Source: Leucobacter chromiisoli
Lineage (GTDB): Bacteria > Actinomycetota > Actinomycetes > Actinomycetales > Microbacteriaceae
DNA length: 64,000 nucleotides
Reading direction: 5' to 3'
Assembly (NCBI RefSeq): GCF_016522505.1
Contig: NZ_JAEHOH010000007.1
Span: forward strand, 61,291 to 125,290
Position 1 is the stretch's first letter; each line of letters begins with the position of its first letter. The translations under genes and the position numbers were made by a program. The notes beneath the pieces are model-generated. The model was not told the origin of the DNA. It was given only the letters and a program-made list of their open reading frames with translations, and ran no database searches. Below are positions 9,061-19,087 of this stretch, one piece after another.

Positions 9061-10554
9061 CTACCCGCGCTTCTCCGGGATCCGCGGGCTCCGCGCGCCC
9101 TCCGGGCGCGGAGCGAACCAGAGGACGATCGCGGCGCCCACGAGGATGACCGCCATCGGCATCAGGATCGACTGCGCCATGGCGGTGGTGAAGCCCTCGC
9201 GCATCGGTTCCGGGAGCGCTCCAGCGGCGCCCGCTCCTCCGAGACCGCCCGCCGCGGAGGCCTCCTCGCCGAACTGCGCGGTCAGGCGCGACTCCATGAG
9301 CGCCGCCATCGCCGCAGAACCGAGCACGGATCCCACCTGCCGGCTCGTGTTGTACACGCCGGATCCGGCACCCGCCAGCCGGGGCTCGAGTCCGAAGGTC
9401 GTGATCGAGGCGAGCGGGCCCCACATGAAGGCGTTGCCGAAACCGAGCACGGCGCTCGGGATCAGGAGCAGCCCGATGGGGGTGTCCGGCTTCGCGAGCA
9501 GGAAGTAGAGCAGCAGGCCCGAGGCGACGAGCAGCAGCCCGAGCAGCGGCAGCCGGCGCGGATCCCGCCGGTCGATGAGCCGGCCGACCGGGCGGGCGAG
9601 GGCGATCGAGAGCACCGCCATCGGCACCATCATCAGCGCGGACTGCGTCGGGGTCAGCCCGCGCACGAGCTGCAGGTAGAACATCAGCGGCAGGCCCATG
9701 CTCGTCACCGCGAGCCCGACGGTCACGATCGCCGCCGTGCCCACGGAGAAGTTGCGGTCGCGGAAGATCCGCAGCGGGATCAGGGGCTCACCGCGCTGCA
9801 CCCGCTGCCACACGACGAAGAAGATCAGGATCACGACGCCCGCGCCGATCATGCTCCACACCGAGATCGGCCCCCAGATGACGCCCCAGTCGAAGCTCTC
9901 GCCTTCCTGGATGCCGAAGACCAGCAAAAACATGCCGAGAGCGCTGAGCAGGACGCCCAGCCAGTCGAAGCGGTGCGCGCTCGTCTCCAGCCGGGGCACG
10001 TAGCGCAGCGCCAGCGCGAAGGCGATCACCCCGACGGGCACGTTGATGAAGAAGATCCACTCCCACCCCCACGCGTCGAGCAGGAAGCCGCCGAGGATCG
10101 GGCCGACGAGCGTCGCGACGCCCGCGGTGACGCCCCACACGGCCATGGCGGATCCGCGTTCGCGCGGCGGGAAGATGCGGGTGATCACGGCCATCGTCTG
10201 CGGCGTCATCATGGCGGCCCCGAAGCCCTGCAGCACGCGCGCGCCCACCAGCACCTCGATGCTGCCGGCCAGGCCGCAGGCGAGGGACGAGAGAGTGAAC
10301 ACCGAGAGCCCGAACAGGTAGATGCGCCGCGGGCCGAACCGGTCGCCGAGCCGACCGGTGATGAGCAGCGGCACCGCGTAGGCCAGCAGGTACGCGCTCG
10401 TCGCCCAGAGCGTCGCCGTCATGGTCGTGCCGAGACCCCGCATGATCGACGGGTTCGCCACCGACACGATGGTCGTGTCGACCAGGATCATGAAGAAGCC
10501 GATCACCAGCGACCACAGCGCTGCCCAGGGTCTGATCGCATTGGCGTGGGGCAT
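9061..10554 (-). CDS. MFS drug exporter, DHA2 (EmrB/QacA) family
   Basis: Proton-driven exporter with 14 predicted membrane helices (497 aa, normal for DHA2). Seen: the opening helix segment VVDTTIVSVANPSI with the acidic residue typical of DHA2 helix 1, motif A (GRLGDRFGPRRIY) near residues 68-80, motif C-like glycines (GVTAGVATLVGPILGG) near 150-165, and a short charged C-terminus. The ATG at 10554 is preceded by AGAGGA. No regulator gene is adjacent. The substrate is unknown; relatives export dyes, antibiotics or metabolites. Confidence 0.88.
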   Translation of the reverse strand: MPHANAIRPWAALWSLVIGFFMILVDTTIVSVANPSIMRGLGTTMTATLWATSAYLLAYAVPLLITGRLGDRFGPRRIYLFGLSVFTLSSLACGLAGSIEVLVGARVLQGFGAAMMTPQTMAVITRIFPPRERGSAMAVWGVTAGVATLVGPILGGFLLDAWGWEWIFFINVPVGVIAFALALRYVPRLETSAHRFDWLGVLLSALGMFLLVFGIQEGESFDWGVIWGPISVWSMIGAGVVILIFFVVWQRVQRGEPLIPLRIFRDRNFSVGTAAIVTVGLAVTSMGLPLMFYLQLVRGLTPTQSALMMVPMAVLSIALARPVGRLIDRRDPRRLPLLGLLLVASGLLLYFLLAKPDTPIGLLLIPSAVLGFGNAFMWGPLASITTFGLEPRLAGAGSGVYNTSRQVGSVLGSAAMAALMESRLTAQFGEEASAAGGLGGAGAAGALPEPMREGFTTAMAQSILMPMAVILVGAAIVLWFAPRPEGARSPRIPEKRG

Positions 10555-10600
10555 GGTTCCTCTTTCTCTGCAACCAGCCCAGCCTACGCCTCGAGGCCCC

Positions 10601-11620
10601 CTATTTGATCGCGCGCAATCGCGAGCGGTCGAGCGTCAGCGCGACCGCGGCGATGACCACGCAGCCGTAGACGATCTGCTCGTAGGACGGATCGACCCCG
10701 ATCGCGGTGAGCCCCACGCGCAGCACGACGATGATGAGCGCGCCGATGAGCGTCTTGATCGCGCCGCCGACGCCGCCCGTGATGGCGGTGCCGCCGACCA
10801 CGACGGCGGCGATCGCCGGGAGCTGGAGGCTGTCGGCGAGGGTCGGCCCTCCGGAGCGCTGCGCGGTGGCCATCACGACGGCGGCGAGGCCCGCGAAGAA
10901 GCTGCACGTCGTGAAGGCGAGGATCCGCAGGCGCACGGTCGAGATCCCCGACATCAGCACGGCGGGCTCAGCCAGGCCCATCGCATGCAGGGCGCGGCCC
11001 CGCTTGAGCGTGTGCATCCCCAGGAAGACCAGCACGGCCGCGAGGATCGCGAAGACGCCGACGGCCGGCATCTGCGCGATGCGCAGATCCTTGAGCGCGG
11101 CGAGCGGCTCGTACCCCTCGCTGATCCTGATCGTCGAGGCCCCCGAGATCCACAGGCCGAGACCGGAGTAGAGGCCGAGCGCGCCCAGCGTCACGATGAA
11201 CGACGGCACCTGCGCTTTGGCCACGATCAGTCCGTTGAGGAAGCCGATGGCCGCCATCGCGAGCAGCATGAGCACGATGCCGCCGGGGCCCATGCCCGGC
11301 AGCCACAGCGCCAGCAGCACGGTGCCGAACGACGCGGTCGCCGCGAACGAGAGGTCAATGCCGCCGGTCAGGATCACGAACATCTGGCCCAGCGCGAGCA
11401 GCAGGATCGGGGCGAGGCTGAGCAGCAGGCCGCGCATGCTGGCCACGCCCAGGAAGTTGGGCTGCCGCAGCGTCACGACGAGCACCAGCAGCACGAGCAC
11501 CGCGAACGGCACGACCGAGACCGCGCGGGAACGCCAGTCGAAGCGGTCGATGCTCGTCCTCGGCTGCGCCGTCGCCGTGTTCGTCGGCGTCGAGGTCCGG
11601 TCGTCACGTGTGTTCCTCAT
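10601..11620 (-). CDS. Rbs-type ABC importer permease B (second system)
   Basis: Second permease subunit (339 aa, BPD_transp_2 family) of a four-gene sugar-type importer. A 30-residue hydrophilic N-terminus precedes about ten membrane segments. The hallmark reads [14 protein letters not shown] near residues 84-97 and the ATPase-contact loop AMGLAEPAVLMSGI is less canonical than in permease A. It starts 3 nt after the ATPase stop, so the two are co-translated. Two non-identical permeases (heterodimer) occur in some Rbs-like systems such as the AI-2 importer LsrCD; no lsr-like kinase or aldolase is seen here, so the ligand stays open. Confidence 0.87.
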   Translation of the reverse strand: MRNTRDDRTSTPTNTATAQPRTSIDRFDWRSRAVSVVPFAVLVLLVLVVTLRQPNFLGVASMRGLLLSLAPILLLALGQMFVILTGGIDLSFAATASFGTVLLALWLPGMGPGGIVLMLLAMAAIGFLNGLIVAKAQVPSFIVTLGALGLYSGLGLWISGASTIRISEGYEPLAALKDLRIAQMPAVGVFAILAAVLVFLGMHTLKRGRALHAMGLAEPAVLMSGISTVRLRILAFTTCSFFAGLAAVVMATAQRSGGPTLADSLQLPAIAAVVVGGTAITGGVGGAIKTLIGALIIVVLRVGLTAIGVDPSYEQIVYGCVVIAAVALTLDRSRLRAIK

Positions 11621-11623
11621 GCC

Positions 11624-13141
11624 TCACACCATCTTCTCTACGAGGTCTACGGGCAGCGGCTTGCTCCCCGGACGGGCGTCGAAGCGATCCTCGACCCTCC
11701 CGTCGCGCATCACGAGGATCGTGTGGCTCAGCGCGATGGTCTCCTCGAGCGAATCCGCGAGCAGCACCACCGCCATCCCCCTCGCGCACTGCTCGCGCAC
11801 GAAGGCGTAGACGTCCTCCTTCGCCCCGACGTCGAGGCCGCGGGTCGGATGGTCCAGGATCAGCAGTCGGAGCTTCGGGGAGTTGAGCCACTTCGCGAGC
11901 ACCACCTTCTGCTGGTTCCCGCCGCTGAGGTTGCCGATGTTGGCGCGCTCGTCCGGGGTGCGCACGCGGAGGCGCTCGATCCACTCGCGCGCCGAGTCCC
12001 TCGCCGCGGCGACCCTGCGGAAGGGGCCCCAGGACACCGTGTCGGGATCGACCAGGAAGATGTTCTCCTCCACGCTCATCCCGTCCGCGATGCCCTCGAT
12101 CCTGCGCTCGGCCGGGATGTACCCCAGGCCGGCCGTGACCGCGTCGACGGGCGATCCGAAGCGCACCGGCTTGCCGTGCAGGCGCACGGATCCGGCGGTG
12201 AACGGCTCCGCGCCGAACAGCACGCGGCTGAGCTCCTCGCGACCGGACCCGAGCACACCCGCGATCCCGAGCACCTCGCCCTCCCGCACCTCGAACGACA
12301 CGTCGTCGAAGGCCCCTCGCCTCGACAGCCCGTCGACGCTCAGCACGACCTCCTTGCCCTCGACCGGAAGCTGCTCGTCCTCGCGGTAGAACTGCGCGGA
12401 GCTCTCGCGTCCGACCATGAGGCGGTGCAGCGTCTCGACATCGGCCTCCTCGGCGCGCATCTCGCCCACCGAGCGCCCGTCCTTGAGCACGTAGACCCGG
12501 TCGGACACCCGCAGCACCTCGTCGAGACGGTGCGACACGAAGATCACGGAGGCGATCTTGCGCAGTCGGTCGATCTGATCGAACAGCGTCTCCAGCTCCG
12601 CGCCCTCGAGCACGCTGGTGGGCTCGTCGAGCACGATGACCGGCTCGGCCTTCGCGCCCTCCTCCACGTAGAGCGCCTTCGCGAGCTCCACCATCTGCCG
12701 CTCGGCGAAGCTGAGCGACTCGACGATCGCGGTCGGCGGGATCCGCGAGGCGATCTTGTCGAGCTGCCGCTGCGCGTTGGCGTTGAGGCGGGGCCAGTTG
12801 TAGAAGCCGAAGCGCACCGCGTCGCCCTCGGCGCCGAGCAGGATGTTCTCCCCGACGGTGACGTTGGTGATGAGCGACTGCTCCTGGTGCACCATGCCGA
12901 TGCCGGCGCGGGCCGACTCCTGGGAGCTGCGGAACGCCACCCGCTCGCCGTTGCGGTAGATCTCGCCCTCGTCGGGCTGGTAGATGCCGGAGAGCACCTT
13001 GAGCAGCGTGGACTTGCCCGCGCCGTTCTCGCCGATGAGGCCGACCACCTCGTGGGAACGCACCTCGAAGCTCACGCCGTCGAGCGCCACCACGCCCCGG
13101 AAGCGCTTCGTCAGATTGCGGACTTCCAACGCGGCGGTCAT
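11624..13141 (-). CDS. Rbs-type ABC importer ATPase (second system)
   Basis: Double-domain ATPase (505 aa) that powers the two permeases. Domain 1: Walker A GENGAGKST at residues 37-45, signature LSFAERQ, Walker B VIVLDEPTSVLEG. Domain 2: glycine loop GVLGSGREELSRVL (no GKS, normal for this family), signature LSGGNQQKV, and Walker B-like LLILDHPTRGLDVGA, where His replaces the usual catalytic Glu. The ATG at 13141 overlaps the stop of permease A (ATGA). The start fits the alignment of ALEVRNLTKRF with the usual first strand. Confidence 0.9.
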   Translation of the reverse strand: MTAALEVRNLTKRFRGVVALDGVSFEVRSHEVVGLIGENGAGKSTLLKVLSGIYQPDEGEIYRNGERVAFRSSQESARAGIGMVHQEQSLITNVTVGENILLGAEGDAVRFGFYNWPRLNANAQRQLDKIASRIPPTAIVESLSFAERQMVELAKALYVEEGAKAEPVIVLDEPTSVLEGAELETLFDQIDRLRKIASVIFVSHRLDEVLRVSDRVYVLKDGRSVGEMRAEEADVETLHRLMVGRESSAQFYREDEQLPVEGKEVVLSVDGLSRRGAFDDVSFEVREGEVLGIAGVLGSGREELSRVLFGAEPFTAGSVRLHGKPVRFGSPVDAVTAGLGYIPAERRIEGIADGMSVEENIFLVDPDTVSWGPFRRVAAARDSAREWIERLRVRTPDERANIGNLSGGNQQKVVLAKWLNSPKLRLLILDHPTRGLDVGAKEDVYAFVREQCARGMAVVLLADSLEETIALSHTILVMRDGRVEDRFDARPGSKPLPVDLVEKMV

Positions 13142-14145
13142 TTGATCACCCTCACTCGAGTGCGGAGGCGCCAGCCGGTCACGACGACCGCGGCGATGAT
13201 GACGACGCCCTGCACCGCGATCTGCACGTAGGAGTTGACGCCCATGAGGATCAGGCCGTTGCTCAGCGCGACGATGATCGCGACGCCGACGAGGCTCCGC
13301 AGCACGCCGCCGCGCCCGCCCGTCAGCAGCGTGCCGCCGAGCACGACGGCCGTGATCGAGGTGAACAGGAACCCCTCGCCGATGACCGGGGAGCCGACGC
13401 CGAGCTGCGTGGCGACGAGCACGCCCGCGATGCCGGAGGTCGTGCCGCCGACGACGAAGGCCCCGATCTTGTAGCGCGCGACGCTCACTCCGGAGAGCTT
13501 CGCGACGGCCTCGTCGCCGCCGATGACGTAGCCGTAACGGCCGAGGCGCGTGAAGCGCTGCACCAGGTAGCCGAGGATCAGCACCGCGAGCGCCACGAGG
13601 AAGATGTTCGCGACGCCGAGGGTGTTGCCCGTGCCGATCGCCTTGAGGCCCGGATCGAGCAGGCGCGGCGAGCGGCCGCCGAAGAGGACGGTCGCGACGC
13701 CGATGCCGACGGCCCCCATGCCGAGCGTAACCATGAACGACGGGATGCCGAAGCGCACGTTGAGCACGCCGTTGGCGAGCCCGAAGAGCGATCCGGCCGC
13801 GATGCCGAGGACCGCGGCGAGCAGTCCGAGGCTCAGGTCGTTGCGGTCGTTCGCGGCGGTCAGGACGAAGAGCAGCGAGGAGGTCGCCATGACGCCCTCG
13901 ATGGAGAGGTCGATGCCGCCCAGCAGGATGACGAAGGTGAGGCCGGTGGCGATGACGAGGGGGATCGCGAGCTGCGACAGCAGGATGCCGACGTTGCCCG
14001 GGCTCAGGAACGTCGGATTGGCCGCGGTGAACACCACGATCATGGCGATCAGGGCGACGAACGGGCCGCCGTCGACGAGCCACTTCGGCAGCTTCGACGG
14101 CACGCGCGCATCCGCTGTCGCGGCGGGCACGGTTGACTGGGTCAT
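13138..14145 (-). CDS. Rbs-type ABC importer permease A (second system)
   Basis: Permease subunit (335 aa, BPD_transp_2). It has a hydrophilic N-terminus to about residue 25 and then about ten membrane segments. Hallmark LLGGIDLSIEGVMATS and loop VIGGDEAVAKLSGVSV are present. I set the start at 14145 (MTQSTVPAAT): the frame stays open further upstream through the G/C homopolymer region, but that extension would be a poly-Gly/poly-Pro tail without homology and is an artefact of that tract. It follows the binding-protein gene and overlaps the ATPase. Confidence 0.87.
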   Translation of the reverse strand: MTQSTVPAATADARVPSKLPKWLVDGGPFVALIAMIVVFTAANPTFLSPGNVGILLSQLAIPLVIATGLTFVILLGGIDLSIEGVMATSSLLFVLTAANDRNDLSLGLLAAVLGIAAGSLFGLANGVLNVRFGIPSFMVTLGMGAVGIGVATVLFGGRSPRLLDPGLKAIGTGNTLGVANIFLVALAVLILGYLVQRFTRLGRYGYVIGGDEAVAKLSGVSVARYKIGAFVVGGTTSGIAGVLVATQLGVGSPVIGEGFLFTSITAVVLGGTLLTGGRGGVLRSLVGVAIIVALSNGLILMGVNSYVQIAVQGVVIIAAVVVTGWRLRTRVRVIK

Positions 14146-14183
14146 GGTCTCCTCTATCACTGCTCCGGAGGCGGGATCGCCGT

Positions 14184-14296
14184 GGGGGGGGGGGGGGGGG
14201 GGCGGGGGGGGGGGGGGCCCCCCCCCCCCCCGCGGCCCGACCCAGGCCGCGGGGGGGGGGGGGGGGGGGGGGGCGCCCCCCCCCCCCCCCCCCCCC
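14184..14296. repeat. G/C homopolymer hairpin region between binding-protein and permease genes
   Basis: On the plus strand: 19 G, one C, 14 G, 14 C, the short palindrome GCGGCC-N7-GGCCGC, 23 G, CG, then 21 C. The flanks are themselves complementary: GCCGTGG at 14179-14185 and CCACGGC at 14295-14301. The natural element is probably a strong stem-loop in the mRNA between the binding protein and permease A, of the kind that lowers expression of the downstream transport genes. Runs this long and pure are also typical of assembly or sequencing failure through such a stem, so the exact bases should not be trusted. Confidence 0.7.
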
Positions 14297-14311
14297 ACGG
14301 CCGGCAGACGA

Positions 14312-15412
14312 TCAGGGCTCGATGGGGCCCTGGCTGCGAGCCCAGGGATCCTCGAGGTCGGGCACCAGCTGCTCGAGCGGCGGAGCTTCGAGGAAGTCGG
14401 TCACGTTGTCGGCGGTGACGACGGTCTGCTCACCGTAGAAGGCGCGCTCCTCGTGGCTGAGCTCGCTCACGTCGATCTCGCCGGTCGCCGCCTGGTAGGC
14501 GAGCGAGAGCGCCGCGCTGCCCTGCCACCAGGGATCGGTCGAGACCGTGGCGATGTAACCCGAATCGCCCTCCTGGATCGCCTCGAGTGCCTCGGGAACG
14601 GCGTCGAAGCCGACCACCGGGATCTCGCCCTCGAGCCCAGCCGCGCGGAGCGCCTCGACGGCGCCCAGCGCCATCTCGTCGTTGGCGGCCCAGACGCCCG
14701 TGATCTGGTCACCGTACTTCGCGAGCAGCGTCTGCGTCACCGAGAGGCCCTCGGAGCGGCTGTAGTTCGCGGTCTGATCCTCGAGCAGCTCGATGCCGGG
14801 GTAGTCCTCGAGCGCGTTCTGCAGACCCTCGAAGCGCTGCTTGGCTGGCACGTTGTCGAGGATGCCCTGCAGGGCGATGACCCCGCCCTCTCCGCCCATC
14901 TTCTCGAAGAGCGCCTCCGAGACCTCTTGGCCGCTGGTGCGGCCGTCGAAGCTGATGTGCGCGACCCAGTTGTCGCTCACGTCCCAGGGGAACAGATCGT
15001 CGGGCTTGTTCCACTGCGTGACGACGAAGCCGCCCGCGTCGGTGACGGCGTTGACGATCGCCTCGGTGTCGGAGGAGGTGTTGGGGTCGACGTTGAGGGC
15101 GTAGATCTCGCCGGAGGTGCCGAGCGCCTGGATCTGCGAGAGCTGACGCTGCGAATCCGCCTCGTCGGTGATGGTGTGCACCTCGACGCCGGCCCACTCG
15201 CCGAAGAGCTCGCCGCCCTCGACCCAGTTGGCGTGGTAGGCGTTCGACAGGCTGCGGACGCCCTGGTACGCGGTGACGTCCTCTGCGTTCCCGCCGGCGC
15301 CACCGGAGCCCGCATCCTCGGAGGCCGACGAGCAGCCCGCGAGAGAGGTCATGCCGATCGCGGCGGCCAGGCCGACTCCGATGAGCGCGCGTCGCGTTGC
15401 GTTACGAGTCAT
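14312..15412 (-). CDS. Rbs-type substrate-binding lipoprotein (second system)
   Basis: Extracellular binding protein (366 aa, RbsB-like). Signal peptide MTRNATRRAL plus a hydrophobic core, lipobox SLAGC with Cys27, then a Ser/Gly/Asp tether. The mature part has the segments YALNVDPNTSSDTEAIVNAV, GVWAANDEMALGAVEALR and VVGFDAVPEAL expected for a type 1 periplasmic binding fold, the last two forming the hinge and ligand face. A GAGGAG ribosome site lies about 10 nt before the ATG at 15412. It is the first gene of the importer operon and is separated from the permease by the G/C hairpin. A sugar ligand is likely by family, identity unknown. Confidence 0.87.
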   Translation of the reverse strand: MTRNATRRALIGVGLAAAIGMTSLAGCSSASEDAGSGGAGGNAEDVTAYQGVRSLSNAYHANWVEGGELFGEWAGVEVHTITDEADSQRQLSQIQALGTSGEIYALNVDPNTSSDTEAIVNAVTDAGGFVVTQWNKPDDLFPWDVSDNWVAHISFDGRTSGQEVSEALFEKMGGEGGVIALQGILDNVPAKQRFEGLQNALEDYPGIELLEDQTANYSRSEGLSVTQTLLAKYGDQITGVWAANDEMALGAVEALRAAGLEGEIPVVGFDAVPEALEAIQEGDSGYIATVSTDPWWQGSAALSLAYQAATGEIDVSELSHEERAFYGEQTVVTADNVTDFLEAPPLEQLVPDLEDPWARSQGPIEP

Positions 15413-15503
15413 GCTCGATACTCCTCACTTCGTTGTGGTGATGACACGGAGCGCGGAGAGCTTCCGCTTGAGCGCGCTCGTAGCAATACTACGCACTCAG
15501 CGG

Positions 15504-15527
15504 GTTTCCACAAGCGTTTCCGCAAGA
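15504..15527. repeat. Tandem 12-base direct repeat upstream of importer operon
   Basis: GTTTCCACAAGC followed directly by GTTTCCGCAAGA (10 of 12 identical), about 92 nt upstream of the binding-protein start and in the divergent gap before the exonuclease gene. Adjacent direct repeats at about one helical turn suit an activator or repressor site. No regulator gene is beside it. Confidence 0.35.
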
Positions 15528-15650
15528 ATTGGGTGTGCGTCGGTGATTTGGAGTAGTTCTTCTACACAAGGCGACGGTGCGGTATGGTCCTCGGTCTCGG
15601 CGGTGCGGCGCCGCGCCTCGGTGTCGGCGGCGCGAAGTAGACTGGCGGGC

Positions 15651-17529
<1,879 letters not shown>

Positions 17530-17574
17530 TCCCTCCCGCCGCGGCACCGGGCTGCGGGCCGCGGGCCCCTCACG

Positions 17575-17607
17575 GGCGCTCGGGGTCGGAGCCCGGCCCC
17601 GAGCGCC
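17575..17607. terminator. Hairpin between convergent trpS and alcohol dehydrogenase
   Basis: Perfect 11-bp stem GGCGCTCGGGG / CCCCGAGCGCC with an 11-nt loop, 46 nt after the trpS stop and 17 nt after the dehydrogenase stop. No T-run follows on either strand, which is common in high-G+C actinobacteria; it probably serves both genes. Confidence 0.65.
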
Positions 17608-17623
17608 GAGCGCGGTGAGTCGT

Positions 17624-18664
17624 CTACGGCACGAGGACGGCGCGGCCCTGGATCCGGCCGTGGTGCAGGTCGTCGAAGGCCTGCACGGCCTCGTCGAGCG
17701 GGTACCGCACGACCTCGACGCCGATCTTCCCCGCACGGGCGAGCGCGACGGCCTGCCGCATGTCGGAGCGCGTGCCGCCGTAGGCCCGCTCGATGTTGAC
17801 CCCCCACGGCAGCGGCGTACCGCTGCCCGCGACGTACTCGAAGGCCCCGTTGCCGAGCCCCACGAAGCGGATCGCCCCGCCGCCCGCGACGACGGCGAGC
17901 GCGAGGTCGACGGTGGGCTGCACGCCGACGAAGTCGAAGACCACGTCCGCGCCCTTCCCGCCCGTCTCCTCGAGGATGCGGGCGGCGGCGTTCCCGTCGC
18001 TCGGCAGCGCGAGGTCGGCCCCGTGGGCCTCCGCGAACTTCAGCTTCTCGGGGTCGGTGTCGAGCGCGATGATCCGGGCCCCGGTGGTCGCCGCGAGGAT
18101 CTGCAGCGCCATGTGGCCGAGCCCGCCGAGGCCGATCGTCACGACCGTCGCGTCGCCGACCATGCGATCCCGAACCGTGTTGATCGCGTGCATCGGGGTC
18201 AGGGCCGCGTCGGCGAGCGGAGCGGCCTCCACCGGGTCGAGGTCGCCGAGCGGGTCGAGGTGGTGCGCCTTCACCGCGATGTAGTCGGCCATGCCGCCGG
18301 GGCTGCCGATGCCGGGCGAGAGCGGGGCGAGCGCATCGCGCGGGTAGGCGACCTCGCACTGGTTGTCGCGCCCCGCGAGGCACTCTCGGCACTGCCCGCA
18401 CGAGAGGATCAGCGCGACGATCGCGCCGTCCCCGGCCTGCCAGCCCCGCACGTCCTCGCCGACCTGCTCGACGGTGCCGGCGACCTCGTGGCCGAGCGTG
18501 CCGCCGATGAGCGGGTTGTCGTCGCCCATGCCGATGATCGCGATGTCGGAGTGGCAGAGGCCGGCCCCGCCCACGCGGAGCAGCACCTCGTCCGGCTGGA
18601 TCTCGGGCACCGGCTTGTCGAGCACCTCGACGGTGTCGTTCTTCACGTAGGTCACTGCGCGCAT
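17624..18664 (-). CDS. Zinc-dependent alcohol dehydrogenase (MDR family)
   Basis: NAD(P)-dependent oxidation of alcohols or reduction of aldehydes (346 aa). Catalytic zinc residues: Cys37 (GLCHSD) and His59-Glu60 (GHEVAG). Structural zinc cysteines: 89, 92, 95 and 103 in CGQCRECLAGRDNQC. The Rossmann segment TIGLGGLGHMALQIL follows near residue 170. I chose the ATG at 18664 because GGAG lies just upstream and the protein starts MRAVTYVKN, the usual first strand; a more upstream ATG adds unrelated sequence. Relatives include NAD-dependent primary alcohol and (R,R)-butanediol type enzymes; the exact substrate is unknown. Confidence 0.88.
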   Translation of the reverse strand: MRAVTYVKNDTVEVLDKPVPEIQPDEVLLRVGGAGLCHSDIAIIGMGDDNPLIGGTLGHEVAGTVEQVGEDVRGWQAGDGAIVALILSCGQCRECLAGRDNQCEVAYPRDALAPLSPGIGSPGGMADYIAVKAHHLDPLGDLDPVEAAPLADAALTPMHAINTVRDRMVGDATVVTIGLGGLGHMALQILAATTGARIIALDTDPEKLKFAEAHGADLALPSDGNAAARILEETGGKGADVVFDFVGVQPTVDLALAVVAGGGAIRFVGLGNGAFEYVAGSGTPLPWGVNIERAYGGTRSDMRQAVALARAGKIGVEVVRYPLDEAVQAFDDLHHGRIQGRAVLVP

Positions 18665-18881
18665 GGGGGCTCCTTCTCCGATCGTGAGGTCGCGGCGCGC
18701 GCCGGGATGCGATCGCGCACCGGTGATCAGGGCGTCAGGGTGGCGTCCTGCCCCCAGGCTACTCCTGCCCGTCGCCGATCCCTTCGTGATGCGGGGGTGA
18801 GGCACGCCGCCCCGTCACGCAGCGTCATCGACGCGGCGGGGGAATGATTCCTCCGCGGGCCGGGTTAGAGTAGGTAGCGTG

Positions 18882-19020
18882 TTCCGGGGTCGGTGTGATT
18901 CCGAACCGGCGGTGACAGTCCGCGAACCCCGCGCTGCGGGGCCGATCCGGTGGAATTCCGGAACCGACGGTGATGGGACGCGGCCCCGGCCGCTCTCTAG
19001 TCCGGATGAGAGGAACGCGG
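18882..19020 (+). promoter_or_regulatory. FMN riboswitch (RFN element)
   Basis: Conserved RFN pieces occur in order: GGGGTCGGTGTGATTCCGA, ACCGGCGGTGACAGTCCGCGA, a variable G/C stem, GGTGGAATTCCGGAACCGACGG, TGATGG, and the closing CTAGTCCGGATGAGAGGAACG. FMN binding is expected to switch off the rib operon whose first start codon lies about 68 nt downstream. Whether control is by termination or by hiding the ribosome site is not clear; no T-run is visible after the aptamer, which favours translational control. Confidence 0.93.
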
Positions 19021-19087
19021 GTCGCAAGCGACCCTGATCCCCGGTATACGCCTACCCGTACGGTACGCAGGGAACAGGGAGCGAAAG

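Noticed and set aside
14146..14298. Poly-Gly/poly-Pro N-terminal extension of permease A
   Set aside because: It arises only from the G/C homopolymer tract; homology and normal length place the start at 14145.
10601..15412. AI-2 (lsr) importer
   Set aside because: Two permeases and one ATPase recall LsrACDB, but no LsrK kinase, LsrF aldolase or LsrR regulator is adjacent and the ligand residues cannot be assigned.
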